Shown here: one piece after another, positions 8,707 to 16,871 of the stretch
Layout of the letters: the number at the start of each line of letters is the position of its first letter
Numbering within the stretch: position 1 is the stretch's first letter
NCBI GenBank assembly: GCA_034717495.1
Contig: JAYELL010000113.1
Coordinates: 1-43,034 of the forward strand
Origin: Chloroflexota bacterium
GTDB taxonomy: Bacteria > Chloroflexota > Anaerolineae > JAAEKA01
Length of the DNA: 43,034 nt
Reading direction: 5' to 3'
Translations under genes and position numbers: made by a program
Notes under the pieces: model-generated
Seen by the model: only the letters and a program-made list of their open reading frames with translations
Databases searched by the model: none
Told to the model about the DNA's origin: nothing

Positions 8707-8735
8707 ATTATAACAGCTAAAACCATCGATTTCAA
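8707..8735 (-). promoter_or_regulatory. Sigma-70 promoter of the regulator/sugar ABC operon
   Basis: Minus strand: TTGAAA at 8735-8730, 17-bp spacer, TATAAT at 8712-8707. Transcription should start near 8700, about 47 bases before the regulator ATG at 8653. No comparably good promoter was found in the 59-bp gap before the binding-protein gene. Confidence 0.75.
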
Positions 8736-8740
8736 CCCAG

Positions 8741-8789
8741 AAAACGCCCACTATTGACCGATCATTCACGTACCGGTCAATAGTGGGCG
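8741..8789 (-). terminator. Rho-independent terminator after the cytidylate-kinase-like gene
   Basis: A perfect 16-bp inverted repeat: 8745-8760 (CGCCCACTATTGACCG) pairs with 8774-8789 around a 13-base loop. Read on the minus strand it is followed by TTTT (8744-8741), so it should stop transcripts from the gene ending at 8965, just ahead of the regulator promoter. The perfect symmetry also allows an operator role. Confidence 0.65.
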
Positions 8790-8964
8790 GCGCCAGGCGT
8801 GCTGAGCGGACTGCTTCACTCGCGCGTCCTCTCCTTCCTTACGTACAAAAACCTGCATCCACCCTCGTTTGCGAAGATTTCGGATGATACTACCGGCAAC
8901 CAGGCAAGCTCAGTACGTTCTCGGCAGTCAATTGGCGTGAGATGAGGTTTTTACACGGTACGGG

Positions 8965-9612
8965 CTATTGCCTTTCGACAGCACACACAATGATCTGGGC
9001 TGCCTCGTCCAGGTCAAGCTTTTCGGTGTTGATCACCAGGTGATACAATAAGGGGTCATCCCAGTCGATTTCGAAGACTTCCTCCAGGTAGTTTCCTGTC
9101 CGCCGGTCGTGTCGCTGGGCCTTGCGATAGGCGCTTTCCAGGTCAAGGTGGTCCTGTTCCTGGATAGTCAGCAACCGGGCAGGAAGCGGTGCGATGATGC
9201 GCACGTGAAATACTCCTGGCATGTCCTGAAGAACCCCCTGCCCCCCTCGTCCAAGAATGACGGTATTGCCCTCACTGTACACGGCATGGATCGCGCCTCG
9301 TATAAGCGCCTGGCACTCCGTTTTGTCCAACTCCTCGACGGTAATCGTCGTTCGCCCCTCTTCATCTTTCCCGTGAACTGCTACCTGAGCCACCGTGGGC
9401 GGTCCCGGAAAGAGCAACCGCTCCAAAAAACTGCGGACATCGGAGCCCTGCTCCCGGAACTCGACCTCACCCTCGATGCAGAGCCCCGATTCTGTTGCAG
9501 CGGCGGCGATGATCTCTTTGTCGACAAAACGATAGCCCAGCAGTTCACTCACTCTTATCGCGATCTCAGTGCCGCCACTTCCGTATTGGCGGGATATGGT
9601 GATGACTGTCAT
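8965..9612 (-). CDS. Cytidylate kinase-like P-loop protein
   Basis: A 215-residue protein of the cytidylate-kinase-like family (Cytidylate_kin2 type). It begins TVITISRQYGSGGTEIAIRV, where SRQYGSGGTEIA is the family's modified phosphate-binding loop, lacking the usual GKS/T lysine. YRFVDKEII, VILGRGGQGVL and HVRIIAPLPARLL follow in the usual order, and DRRTGNYLEEVFEIDWDDP resembles the lid region. The true CMP kinase (cmk) is at 26404, so this is a paralogue whose phosphate acceptor is unknown. A strong GGGAGG precedes the ATG. The gene diverges from the ParB/USP-fusion gene; the two promoters lie about 10 bp apart (9723 versus 9734), so they are probably regulated together. Confidence 0.85.
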   Translation of the reverse strand: MTVITISRQYGSGGTEIAIRVSELLGYRFVDKEIIAAAATESGLCIEGEVEFREQGSDVRSFLERLLFPGPPTVAQVAVHGKDEEGRTTITVEELDKTECQALIRGAIHAVYSEGNTVILGRGGQGVLQDMPGVFHVRIIAPLPARLLTIQEQDHLDLESAYRKAQRHDRRTGNYLEEVFEIDWDDPLLYHLVINTEKLDLDEAAQIIVCAVERQ

Positions 9613-9694
9613 TGTCTACCTCCCGTGGAATGTGACCCAGCGACCGGTATTGCGAGCGCGGCGGTTGGGCGCCGTCGATGCTCCATCTGATTCC

Positions 9695-9723
9695 AGTATA
9701 CCAAGAATCTCTCAGATTTTCAA
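9695..9723 (-). promoter_or_regulatory. Promoter of the cytidylate kinase-like gene
   Basis: Minus strand: TTGAAA at 9723-9718, 17-bp spacer, TATACT at 9700-9695. It is back to back with the plus-strand promoter at 9734-9762, so RNA polymerases at the two sites would be neighbours. Confidence 0.7.
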
Positions 9724-9733
9724 CCACTTCAAC

Positions 9734-9762
9734 TTGACCTGTTGCTTCAGGTCTGGGATAAT
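9734..9762 (+). promoter_or_regulatory. Promoter of the ParB-like/USP fusion gene
   Basis: TTGACC at 9734-9739, 17-bp spacer, GATAAT at 9757-9762. The expected start near 9769 leaves a leader of about 80 bases before the ATG at 9849. Confidence 0.7.
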
Positions 9763-9848
9763 GGCGGTTGTAGCTCGAAAAGCGCAGCGGCAATCCTGCA
9801 TGCATTTGTTCTCAGTGGTATGGACATCCGACGATCACTGGTGATGAC

Positions 9849-11594
9849 ATGACCCAACAGGCGAACGGGTTGATCTACACGGCGGCCATCCGGGACTTCC
9901 GCGAGGCCCGCCGTCAGGCTGTTCTGGAGGATTTGAAGGCGCGGGTAACCGGAAAGTCGGACGACCTTCTCTCGTATGAGGAGATCCGCCAGTTGCTGAG
10001 AGCTGAACCGGCGGCTCAGCGGAACCTGGAAGATATTCCCATCGATTCCATAGTCGGCAGCGTTGGGCGCTATTCCGATTTTACCCGGCGATTCATGCCC
10101 CGTCGCGACAGTGACGAGGAGCGATGGGCACGGGTAAAGCTAAAAATGCTCTACGGAGGTGGTTTGCCGCCGATCGAGGTCTTCAAGGTGGGCGATGTCT
10201 ACTTTGTCCTGGACGGCAATCACCGGGTCTCGGTGGCTCGCCAACAGGGCGCAACCACCATCGAGGCCTATGTCACCGAGGTGGATGTTCGCGTTCCCCT
10301 GGCCCCCAACGACAAGCCCGACAACCTGATAATTAAAGCCTCCTACGCCCATTTTCTGGAGACCACAGGTCTGGACGAGACTCGGCCTGCCGCGCAGCTC
10401 ACAGTTACTGCGGCCGGTCAGTACCGGGTACTGATAGGACAGATCAACCTGTACCGCCAACTGCTGTCATTGCAGGCAGGGCATGATGTGGATGGCAAGC
10501 GAGCGTCCGCCGAATGGTACGATAACGTCTACTTTCCTGTGATCGGGATCATCCGTGAGTTGGGCATACTCGACGACTTTCCAGGACGAACCGAAACCGA
10601 TCTTTATGTCTGGGTCTCGGAACGGCAGCAGAGGTTGGAGGATACTCTTGGATGGCAGGTGGGTGCGGAGGCGGCCGCTGTTGACCTGGCAAGTGGCCAC
10701 AGTCCCCGCTTGACGCGGATCATCCATCGCCTTGGTGAGCGATTGGCGGAGGCTGTTACTCCCACCGAACTGGATGCCGGTCCAGTCACCGGGCAGTGGC
10801 GTAAAACCCAGGTTGCGGTGCGGCGCGAGAACCGTCTGTTTCCAAGAATCCTGGTGTCTGTGAGCGGAACGGAACGGGGGTGGCAAGCCCTGGATCAGGC
10901 GCTGGTCGTCGCAGCAAAGGAAGGTTCGGCGCTCCAGGGGCTGCACGTGATTCGCTCATCATCCCAGACCAGTGCCCGTGACGAGGAACATGTACTGAAG
11001 ACATTTCAAGACCGTTGCCATGCCGCCGGTGTGCCAGGGAACCTGCGGATAGAGACAGGGCAACGGATCGCTCGCAATATCTGTAGCCGGGCTCGCTGGA
11101 CCGATCTGGTGGTAGCAAACCTGGCCTTTCCACCTGGACAAGGTCCGGTAGGCAAGCTTGGCTCCGGCTTTCATACCTTGATTGGCAGCTGTCCCCGTCC
11201 CGTCCTGGCGGTGCCGCAGGTCTCGAGGCTTTCCCGGGCGGTGCTTGCCTATGATGGCAGCCCCAAGTCGCGGGAAGCGCTGTATGTTGCCGCTTATCTT
11301 TCAGGCCATTGGCAGATGCCCTTGATCGTGTTGACCGTGATCGAGAAAGACCGGACCTCCCGCGCCACGCTTCGGGAAGCTCAGGCATACCTGGAATCCC
11401 GTGGTGTCCAGGCGACTCCGGTGGCAGCCGAGGGACCGGTTGGCGATTCCATTTTGCAAACGGTCGAGGCGCAGGCTGCTGACCTGGTCATCATCGGCGG
11501 GTACGGGCACTCGCCACTGTTGGAGGTTGTTCTCGGCAGCGCCGTCGACCAGCTATTGCAGCGTTGCCGGCAGCCGATGTTGGTCTGCCGCTGA
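9849..11594 (+). CDS. ParB-like domain fused to two universal stress protein domains
   Basis: 581 residues, predicted cytoplasmic. Residues about 60-145 look like a ParB/sulfiredoxin-type domain: IPIDSIVGSVGR, then PPIEVFKVGDVYFVLDGNHR and VSVARQQG (DGNHRVSVAR at 122-131 is the ParB-like signature). A helical middle of about 180 residues follows and I cannot assign it. From about 330 to 465 comes a degenerate UspA-like domain, and from about 470 to 581 a second, well-conserved one. The second has DLVIIGGYGHSPLLEVVLGS, which fits the G-2x-G-9x-G(S) ATP-binding pattern of nucleotide-binding stress proteins. A nucleotide-responsive protein acting on DNA or protein is possible. No helix-turn-helix of the plasmid-partition ParB type is visible, so chromosome segregation is unlikely. 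Confidence 0.8.
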   Translation: MTQQANGLIYTAAIRDFREARRQAVLEDLKARVTGKSDDLLSYEEIRQLLRAEPAAQRNLEDIPIDSIVGSVGRYSDFTRRFMPRRDSDEERWARVKLKMLYGGGLPPIEVFKVGDVYFVLDGNHRVSVARQQGATTIEAYVTEVDVRVPLAPNDKPDNLIIKASYAHFLETTGLDETRPAAQLTVTAAGQYRVLIGQINLYRQLLSLQAGHDVDGKRASAEWYDNVYFPVIGIIRELGILDDFPGRTETDLYVWVSERQQRLEDTLGWQVGAEAAAVDLASGHSPRLTRIIHRLGERLAEAVTPTELDAGPVTGQWRKTQVAVRRENRLFPRILVSVSGTERGWQALDQALVVAAKEGSALQGLHVIRSSSQTSARDEEHVLKTFQDRCHAAGVPGNLRIETGQRIARNICSRARWTDLVVANLAFPPGQGPVGKLGSGFHTLIGSCPRPVLAVPQVSRLSRAVLAYDGSPKSREALYVAAYLSGHWQMPLIVLTVIEKDRTSRATLREAQAYLESRGVQATPVAAEGPVGDSILQTVEAQAADLVIIGGYGHSPLLEVVLGSAVDQLLQRCRQPMLVCR

Positions 11595-11667
11595 TCCCCG
11601 ATTCTATCGTGCTTCTGAAACGACGCGTGAATCCGTGAGTTTTGAGTTTAACGAAGGAGATTGTGAC

Positions 11668-13101
11668 ATGACGAGGAAGAATGCCTGGCCTGGAATCGCA
11701 ACCCTGGTTCCGCTTCTGTTTCTTTTTGCTGTTATCGGGCTGGCTCTTGTACTGCCGGCGCCTGTGTTGGCCCAGGGTGAGCCGGGGAAACTCCAGCTCG
11801 GACCCACCGACACCATTTCCTTGACCCTGGTGGCAGACAACCTCAGCCGGCCCGTGGACATCACAGCCGCTCCGGGAGACCGCTCGCGGCTCTTTGTCGT
11901 AGAAAAACCTGGGCGGGTTCGTATCGTCACCATCCAGGGCGGCACCTACACCCTATTGCCTGCCCCATTTCTCGATATCACCAGCATTGTGAACGCCTCG
12001 GGCAATGAGCAGGGACTCCTGGGCATTGCTTTTCACCCCGACTACGACAGTAACGGCTATTTCTTTGTCAACTATACGGCTGTATCCCCCAGCGGAGACA
12101 CAGTTGTGGCACGTTACTCGGTCTCGCAGGAAAACGCCAACCTGGCGGATCCCAACAGCGCCACCATCCTGATGACCATCGACCAGCCCTACTCGAACCA
12201 CAACGGTGGTCAACTCAAGTTCGGGCCAGACGGCTATCTCTACATCGGCACGGGCGACGGCGGATCTGGCGGCGATCCCCTGGACAACGCCCAGGATCCT
12301 GCCGAATTACTCGGCAAGATGTTGCGCATCGACGTCGACAGCGGCACGCCCTACGGCATTCCACCGGACAATCCCTTTATCGGGGTTGCCGGGGCTCAGG
12401 AAGAGATATGGGCCCTCGGCCTGCGCAATCCCTGGCGTTTCAGCTTCGACCGGTTGACGGGTGACCAGTGGATCGGCGATGTGGGACAGGGGCAATGGGA
12501 GGAGATCGACCTGGAACCCGCGGGAAGTTCAGGCGGCTACAATTGGGGCTGGCGCTGCTATGAGGGCAATCATGTCTACAATTCCGCAGGCTGTGGCGAA
12601 GAAAGTGACTACGACTTCCCTGTCTACGAGTATTCTCACAGCGAGGGTCTGGCCATCACCGGTGGGTTCGTCTTTCGCGGCTCACCCAATAGCGCCTATT
12701 TCGGCGACTACTTCTTCTGCGACTACTATTTCGACTTTTTTGAAAGCCAGCTGCGAACATTGCAGCATAACGGGCTTGGCTGGGTACGCGTCAATCACAC
12801 CGTGCAGGCGCCCGCAGGCCGATCGTTGACCAGGCCTACCTCCTTTGGCGAGGACGCCATGGGCGACCTGTACATCGCCGACGATTCCGGAGGTGAAATC
12901 TTCAAGCTTGAGCTGCGACCCGCCACTTGCGTCAGCGGCAACTACGATGTGAACGGGGATGGTGGGCAGGACGTCATCGACATTCAGCTGGTGGCAGAGG
13001 ACTGGCTGCGCAGCGATTTTGTCCCCGATTTCGATGTGGACTGTAGCGGCGCGGTCGATGTCATCGACATTCAACTGGTAGCCGGCGCCTGGACCTCCTG
13101 A
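11668..13101 (+). CDS. Secreted PQQ-type sugar dehydrogenase with dockerin-like C-terminus
   Basis: I chose the ATG at 11668, preceded by AAGGAG, although the frame is open further back; this gives 477 residues. Residues 1 to about 36 are a signal peptide (LVPLLFLFAVIGLALVLPAP, then VLA). The main domain, about 50-415, is the six-bladed glucose/sorbosone dehydrogenase (GSDH) propeller: LFVVEKPGRVRIV, NEQGLLGIAFHPDY, NHNGGQLKFGPDGYLYIGTG, GDGGSGGDP, LGLRNPWRFSFD. These enzymes oxidise aldose sugars outside the cell with PQQ. The C-terminal 60 residues hold two calcium-loop repeats (DVNGDGGQDVIDIQLV and DVDCSGAVDVIDIQLV) typical of dockerin-like modules, suggesting attachment to another surface protein. 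No cohesin is seen here. A 73-bp gap after the stress-protein gene makes co-transcription possible. Confidence 0.88.
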   Translation: MTRKNAWPGIATLVPLLFLFAVIGLALVLPAPVLAQGEPGKLQLGPTDTISLTLVADNLSRPVDITAAPGDRSRLFVVEKPGRVRIVTIQGGTYTLLPAPFLDITSIVNASGNEQGLLGIAFHPDYDSNGYFFVNYTAVSPSGDTVVARYSVSQENANLADPNSATILMTIDQPYSNHNGGQLKFGPDGYLYIGTGDGGSGGDPLDNAQDPAELLGKMLRIDVDSGTPYGIPPDNPFIGVAGAQEEIWALGLRNPWRFSFDRLTGDQWIGDVGQGQWEEIDLEPAGSSGGYNWGWRCYEGNHVYNSAGCGEESDYDFPVYEYSHSEGLAITGGFVFRGSPNSAYFGDYFFCDYYFDFFESQLRTLQHNGLGWVRVNHTVQAPAGRSLTRPTSFGEDAMGDLYIADDSGGEIFKLELRPATCVSGNYDVNGDGGQDVIDIQLVAEDWLRSDFVPDFDVDCSGAVDVIDIQLVAGAWTS

Positions 13102-13130
13102 TGCGGCGATATTGAGCCTCGACTGGAATG

Positions 13131-13272
13131 TGCGTTAATCAGCGGTGAAATCAGAAAAAAACATGATCGCAGATAACGCTGATAGACGCAGATGAACGCA
13201 GATCAGACAAAAAAAGATCAGCGTGAATCTGCGCCGAAGGCCTGCGTTAATCAGCGGTGAAATCAGAAAAAA
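13131..13272. repeat. Intergenic repeat element: identical 30-bp direct repeats flanking CGCAGAT units
   Basis: 13131-13160 and 13243-13272 are identical over 30 bp (both start TGCGTTAATCAGCGGTGAAA). Between them CGCAGAT recurs at about 13168, 13187 and 13197, and an inverted form (ATCTGCG) occurs near 13227. The second copy ends about 14 bp from the stop codon of the site-2 protease gene. Such CGCAGAT-rich repeats are scattered between genes in many bacterial genomes; function unknown. They fill the 184-bp gap between two converging genes. Confidence 0.75.
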
Positions 13273-13285
13273 TAACAACCGCAGA

Positions 13286-14491
13286 TCAATCGCGGTCGGG
13301 GAGGAAGGGGTTGTTTTCTTCCTTGGCAGGAGCCGTCGTCGGATCCTCTTGGGGCGCCCGGGCTTTGGCGGAGGCGTTTCTTAGCTTGTAAGCCTGGTGG
13401 ATATCACCTGCGCTGATCAGGCCCAGGAAGATGGGGCCGTCAAACACCGCCGCCACATTGCGTCGCTGCTGTACCATTTTGGTGCGAACCAAATAAAGGC
13501 TGTCGCTCTGTTCGACGCGCAGATAGTCGCGATCCATGATTGTTCCAACCGTTGCCTCGCTCTGGTCACGGCGAAGTGCCTTGATGACCTGAACGGTGGT
13601 GATAACCCCTGCTAATTGGCTACCAACCAGGACAGCGAAGTTGGTCTGGTGTGAAGTCAGGATTGTATTCACAACCGCAGACAGCGGCTGGGCTGCGCCC
13701 AGGACAAGGCCGTGGCGATCGTAGACGTCACCGGCCTGCATGTCTTCCAGGGCATCCCTTACGCGGGTCTCGGCGTTTTCATCGCTGGCGCCCATGTAGA
13801 TGAAGATGGCGATCATGGTAAGGAAAATGTCGCGGTTGACCACGGCCCAGATTCCCATCATGACAGCCAGGGCCCGCCCGATGTTGGCCGCAAGTCTTGT
13901 GGCTGTGGTGAAGGGCAGAGCCAGCGAAAGCAGGCTGCGCAGTATGCGTCCGCCGTCCATGGGGAAAGCCGGCAGCAGGTTGAAAACGCCGAGGATCAGG
14001 TTGGTCAATACGAGAAATGTGACCAGTCCAAGCAGGCTGATGCTGGTGTAAGTGGAGAGCACCTGGCTCGCCGAATTCACATCCTGTACGGCCATCACGG
14101 CGAACAACAGGGGCAACAGGATTAGCATCAGGGCGAAATTGACTGCCGGCCCGGCGATGGCAACCAGCAGTTCCTGCCAGGGGGTATCTGGTTGTCGTTC
14201 CAGCCGGGCCACGCCGCCGAGCGGCAGCAAGGTGATATCGCGCACCGGGATATTGAAGTATTGGGCCGTGATGCCATGTCCTAACTCGTGAAAGACAACG
14301 ATCACGAAGAGCAGCAAGACCAGCAACACGCCATAGATAGCGCCGGTTACCAGAGAGGTCGTTTCCCCTGCGGCATCCTGGGAAGCAATCCTTCCCCAGG
14401 TGAACGCGCCATAGGCGAGAATCAGCACAAACGACCAGTGGACCTTGATCTCGATTCCCCGGACTGTGGCTATTGTAAGGGAGCGACCCAT
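13286..14491 (-). CDS. Site-2 protease family (M50) membrane metalloprotease with CBS domains
   Basis: 401 residues. Hydrophobic segments fill residues about 18-240. The zinc site HELGH is at 68-72, and the second motif NLLPAFPMDGGR at 171-182 supplies the third ligand (Asp179). Site-2 proteases cut substrates within the membrane, usually to release a regulator. After the membrane part, about 250-365 is a CBS pair (VVNTILTSHQTNFAVLV, LAGVITTVQVIKAL, VGTIMDRDYLRVEQ, LGLISAGDI), which commonly binds adenine nucleotides. The tail, about 375-401, is charged and likely disordered. AAGGAG precedes the ATG. It diverges from sucCD. The substrate is not evident; no anti-sigma factor is nearby. Confidence 0.9.
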   Translation of the reverse strand: MGRSLTIATVRGIEIKVHWSFVLILAYGAFTWGRIASQDAAGETTSLVTGAIYGVLLVLLLFVIVVFHELGHGITAQYFNIPVRDITLLPLGGVARLERQPDTPWQELLVAIAGPAVNFALMLILLPLLFAVMAVQDVNSASQVLSTYTSISLLGLVTFLVLTNLILGVFNLLPAFPMDGGRILRSLLSLALPFTTATRLAANIGRALAVMMGIWAVVNRDIFLTMIAIFIYMGASDENAETRVRDALEDMQAGDVYDRHGLVLGAAQPLSAVVNTILTSHQTNFAVLVGSQLAGVITTVQVIKALRRDQSEATVGTIMDRDYLRVEQSDSLYLVRTKMVQQRRNVAAVFDGPIFLGLISAGDIHQAYKLRNASAKARAPQEDPTTAPAKEENNPFLPDRD

Positions 14492-14537
14492 GTTCTCTCC
14501 TTAGACGGGCGGGTTGACTCCTTCCATACCATATCTC

Positions 14538-14566
14538 AGCATACGTCATGCCGTGCCCCGTGTCAA
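14538..14566 (-). promoter_or_regulatory. Promoter of the site-2 protease gene
   Basis: Minus strand: TTGACA at 14566-14561, 17-bp spacer, TATGCT at 14543-14538. The expected start near 14531 gives a leader of about 40 bases. Confidence 0.7.
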
Positions 14567-14623
14567 GGCATTTCGATTCCAAACAGCAATTCTCAATTCC
14601 CATCTGCGAATCCAGTCGAAACT

Positions 14624-14652
14624 TTGCTGGTGTTTCGACTGCGTGGTATAAT
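14624..14652 (+). promoter_or_regulatory. Promoter of sucCD
   Basis: TTGCTG at 14624-14629, 17-bp spacer, perfect TATAAT at 14647-14652. The expected start near 14659 leaves a leader of about 107 bases before the TTG start of sucC. The leader contains the small dyads GGGGCGCCCC and CTCCCC/GGGGAG. Confidence 0.7.
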
Positions 14653-14765
14653 TCGCAAGCATTTTTTGCATTTCTCGGCATGAAGCGCAACGGGGCGCCC
14701 CTGCCGTTTCAGATCGCTTTTCCCCGTCTCCCCGAACAGGGGAGCTTCCCATTGAGGAGGGCAAA

Positions 14766-15902
14766 TTGAATCTCCATGAATATCAGTCGAAACGGGAGTT
14801 CGCCCGTTTTGGCGTACCTATTCCTGCCGGTGACGTGGCCGAGACACCGGCCGAGGCCCGTGAAATTGCCGAAAAACTGGGCAGCAAGGTTGTCGTCAAA
14901 TCCCAGGTGCTGGTGGGCGGTCGCGGTAAAGCGGGTGGCATCAAACTGGCAGAGACTGCGCAGGAGGCTGAGGTAGCCGCAGAGGCGATCCTTGGCATGG
15001 ACATCAAAGGTTTGACCGTAAACAAGGTCCTGGTGGACGAGGCTGCTGAGATAGCGGACGAGATCTATCTGGGCCTGGTGATCGACCGCGCCGCGCGGCG
15101 GGTCGTAATGATGGGTTCCAGTGAGGGCGGTGTCGACATCGAAGAGGTGGCCGCCTCGACGCCGGAAAAGATCGTCAAGGTATTGATCGATCCCTTCATC
15201 GGTTTTCGATCCTATCAGGCCACCGAAATGGCGATCGCCCTGGGCATTCCCAGGGAACAGTGGCGCGCCTTTGCCAGGATCGCGGGTGGACTCTATCAGG
15301 TCTTCATTGCAAGCGATGCCTCGCTCGCGGAGATCAACCCCCTGGTGGTCACCGAAGATGGACAGCTGCTGGCTGTGGATGGCAAGATGTCTATCGACGA
15401 CAACGCGTTGTATCGCCATCCGGCCCTGGCCGAACGACGGGATCTTACTGAAGAGGATCGCTATGAGGCGGAGGCCAGGCAGCACGATTTGAGCTACGTC
15501 AAGCTGGATGGTCACATCGGCTGCATGGTCAATGGCGCCGGATTGGCCATGGCGACCATGGATATGACCAAGTTGTTCGGCGGCGCCCCAGCCAACTTCC
15601 TGGACATCGGTGGCGGCGCCACGTCGGAACGGGTGGCCGCGGCCCTGCGGATCATCCTGTCTGATGAGAATGTGCGCGCTGTGCTGATCAACATCTTCGG
15701 TGGCATTACCCGCTGCGACGAAGTGGCCCGAGGCATTCTGGAAGCGCTGGAGGTGGTACCTACCGATGTGCCGATGGTCGTGCGACTGGTTGGCACCAAT
15801 GAAGCCGAGGGCAGGGCAATCCTGGCGGATGCCGAAATGGAAACCGCAGCCACTTTGTCGGAAGCTGCCCGGAAGGCGGTCGCGGCGGCGGCCAACGGCT
15901 AG
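14766..15902 (+). CDS. sucC: Succinate-CoA ligase (ADP/GDP-forming), beta subunit
   Basis: 378 residues, the normal length for SucC. It starts with TTG at 14766, eight bases after a strong GAGGAGG; the first residues ([20 protein letters not shown]) match the family N-terminus, so the weak start codon is right. The ATP-grasp domain occupies about 1-235 ([40 protein letters not shown]). The CoA-ligase part follows, with [14 protein letters not shown] and [17 protein letters not shown]. It forms a complex with SucD and makes ATP or GTP from succinyl-CoA in the citric acid cycle. It leads the run that includes sucD and the downstream tRNA-processing and signalling genes. Confidence 0.97.
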   Translation: MNLHEYQSKREFARFGVPIPAGDVAETPAEAREIAEKLGSKVVVKSQVLVGGRGKAGGIKLAETAQEAEVAAEAILGMDIKGLTVNKVLVDEAAEIADEIYLGLVIDRAARRVVMMGSSEGGVDIEEVAASTPEKIVKVLIDPFIGFRSYQATEMAIALGIPREQWRAFARIAGGLYQVFIASDASLAEINPLVVTEDGQLLAVDGKMSIDDNALYRHPALAERRDLTEEDRYEAEARQHDLSYVKLDGHIGCMVNGAGLAMATMDMTKLFGGAPANFLDIGGGATSERVAAALRIILSDENVRAVLINIFGGITRCDEVARGILEALEVVPTDVPMVVRLVGTNEAEGRAILADAEMETAATLSEAARKAVAAAANG

Positions 15903-15996
15903 CGGCAGAATTGAGATGGACCTTTTTCTTTCCCGGCTCCCTTGGCGGATATCCGGGAGGAACTGATAGTTAATTTGACATAAAGGAATCGTTTCC

Positions 15997-16863
15997 ATGA
16001 GTATTCTCGTCAATAAGAACACGCGTCTCATCGTGCAGGGGATCACCGGCCGAGAAGGCATGTTCCATACCGAGCAAATGGTTGCTTACGGCACCAACGT
16101 GGTTGGCGGCGTCACGCCAGGCAAAGGTGGACAGTGGTCTGCCGGTGTGCCGGTGTTCGATACGGTCAAGGAAGCGGTGCGCGCCACCGAGGCCAATGCC
16201 TCTATCATCTACGTGCCGGCCCGCTTTGCCCAGGATGCCATTCTGGAGGCTGTCGATGCCGCGGTTGAGCTGGTCGTCTGCATCACTGAGGGGATTCCAA
16301 CCCTGGACATGGTGCAGGTGCGGGCCTGTATCGACCAAACCGGCTCCCGGCTCATTGGCCCCAACTGCCCAGGCGTAATCACGCCCGGCGAGGCCAAGGT
16401 CGGTATCATGCCCGGACACATTCATATTCCGGGCAATGTGGGCATTGTTAGCCGCAGTGGCACCCTGACCTATGAGGTGGTTGCAGCCCTGAGCGCTCGG
16501 GGCATCGGCCAGTCGACCGCCGTAGGTATCGGTGGTGACCCGATCATCGGGTCCACCTTTATCGACATCCTGCAGCTGTTCGAAGAGGACCAGGATACCC
16601 ACCAGGTTGTATTGATCGGCGAAATTGGCGGCACCGATGAGGAGGCAGCCGCCGAGTTTATTCGCCAGTCCATGTCAAAGCCGGTGACCGCCTTCATTGC
16701 CGGTCAGACCGCACCTCCAGGGAAGCGGATGGGACATGCCGGCGCCATCATTTCCGGCGGAACTGGCACGGCTGCCGAAAAGATGAAGGCGCTCCAGGCT
16801 GTTGGCGTACAGGTGGCCAGGCAGCCCGATGAGATCGCCGAAATCGTTGCCGGACGAGCGTAA
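15997..16863 (+). CDS. sucD: Succinate-CoA ligase, alpha subunit
   Basis: 288 residues, the usual size. The CoA-binding Rossmann domain is at about 1-125 ([44 protein letters not shown]-like region) and the ligase domain follows. His247 in [18 protein letters not shown] is the residue phosphorylated during catalysis. It lies 94 bp downstream of sucC with AAAGGAA before its ATG, so it has its own ribosome site within the same transcript. The next gene starts 9 bp after its stop, which suggests that the operon continues. Confidence 0.97.
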   Translation: MSILVNKNTRLIVQGITGREGMFHTEQMVAYGTNVVGGVTPGKGGQWSAGVPVFDTVKEAVRATEANASIIYVPARFAQDAILEAVDAAVELVVCITEGIPTLDMVQVRACIDQTGSRLIGPNCPGVITPGEAKVGIMPGHIHIPGNVGIVSRSGTLTYEVVAALSARGIGQSTAVGIGGDPIIGSTFIDILQLFEEDQDTHQVVLIGEIGGTDEEAAAEFIRQSMSKPVTAFIAGQTAPPGKRMGHAGAIISGGTGTAAEKMKALQAVGVQVARQPDEIAEIVAGRA

Positions 16864-16871
16864 TAAGTGCC

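Noticed and set aside
11401-11667. N-terminal extension of the sugar dehydrogenase frame
   Set aside because: It overlaps the coding end of the stress-protein fusion and lacks family features; a signal peptide with AAGGAG starts at 11668.
13131-13272. CRISPR array
   Set aside because: Only two copies of the repeat, spacing over 80 bp, internal CGCAGAT units and no cas genes.
14709-16061. Long minus-strand open frame (450 codons) across sucC
   Set aside because: It lies opposite the unmistakable sucC gene and its composition (rich in His, Gln, Gly, Arg) is that of an antisense shadow.
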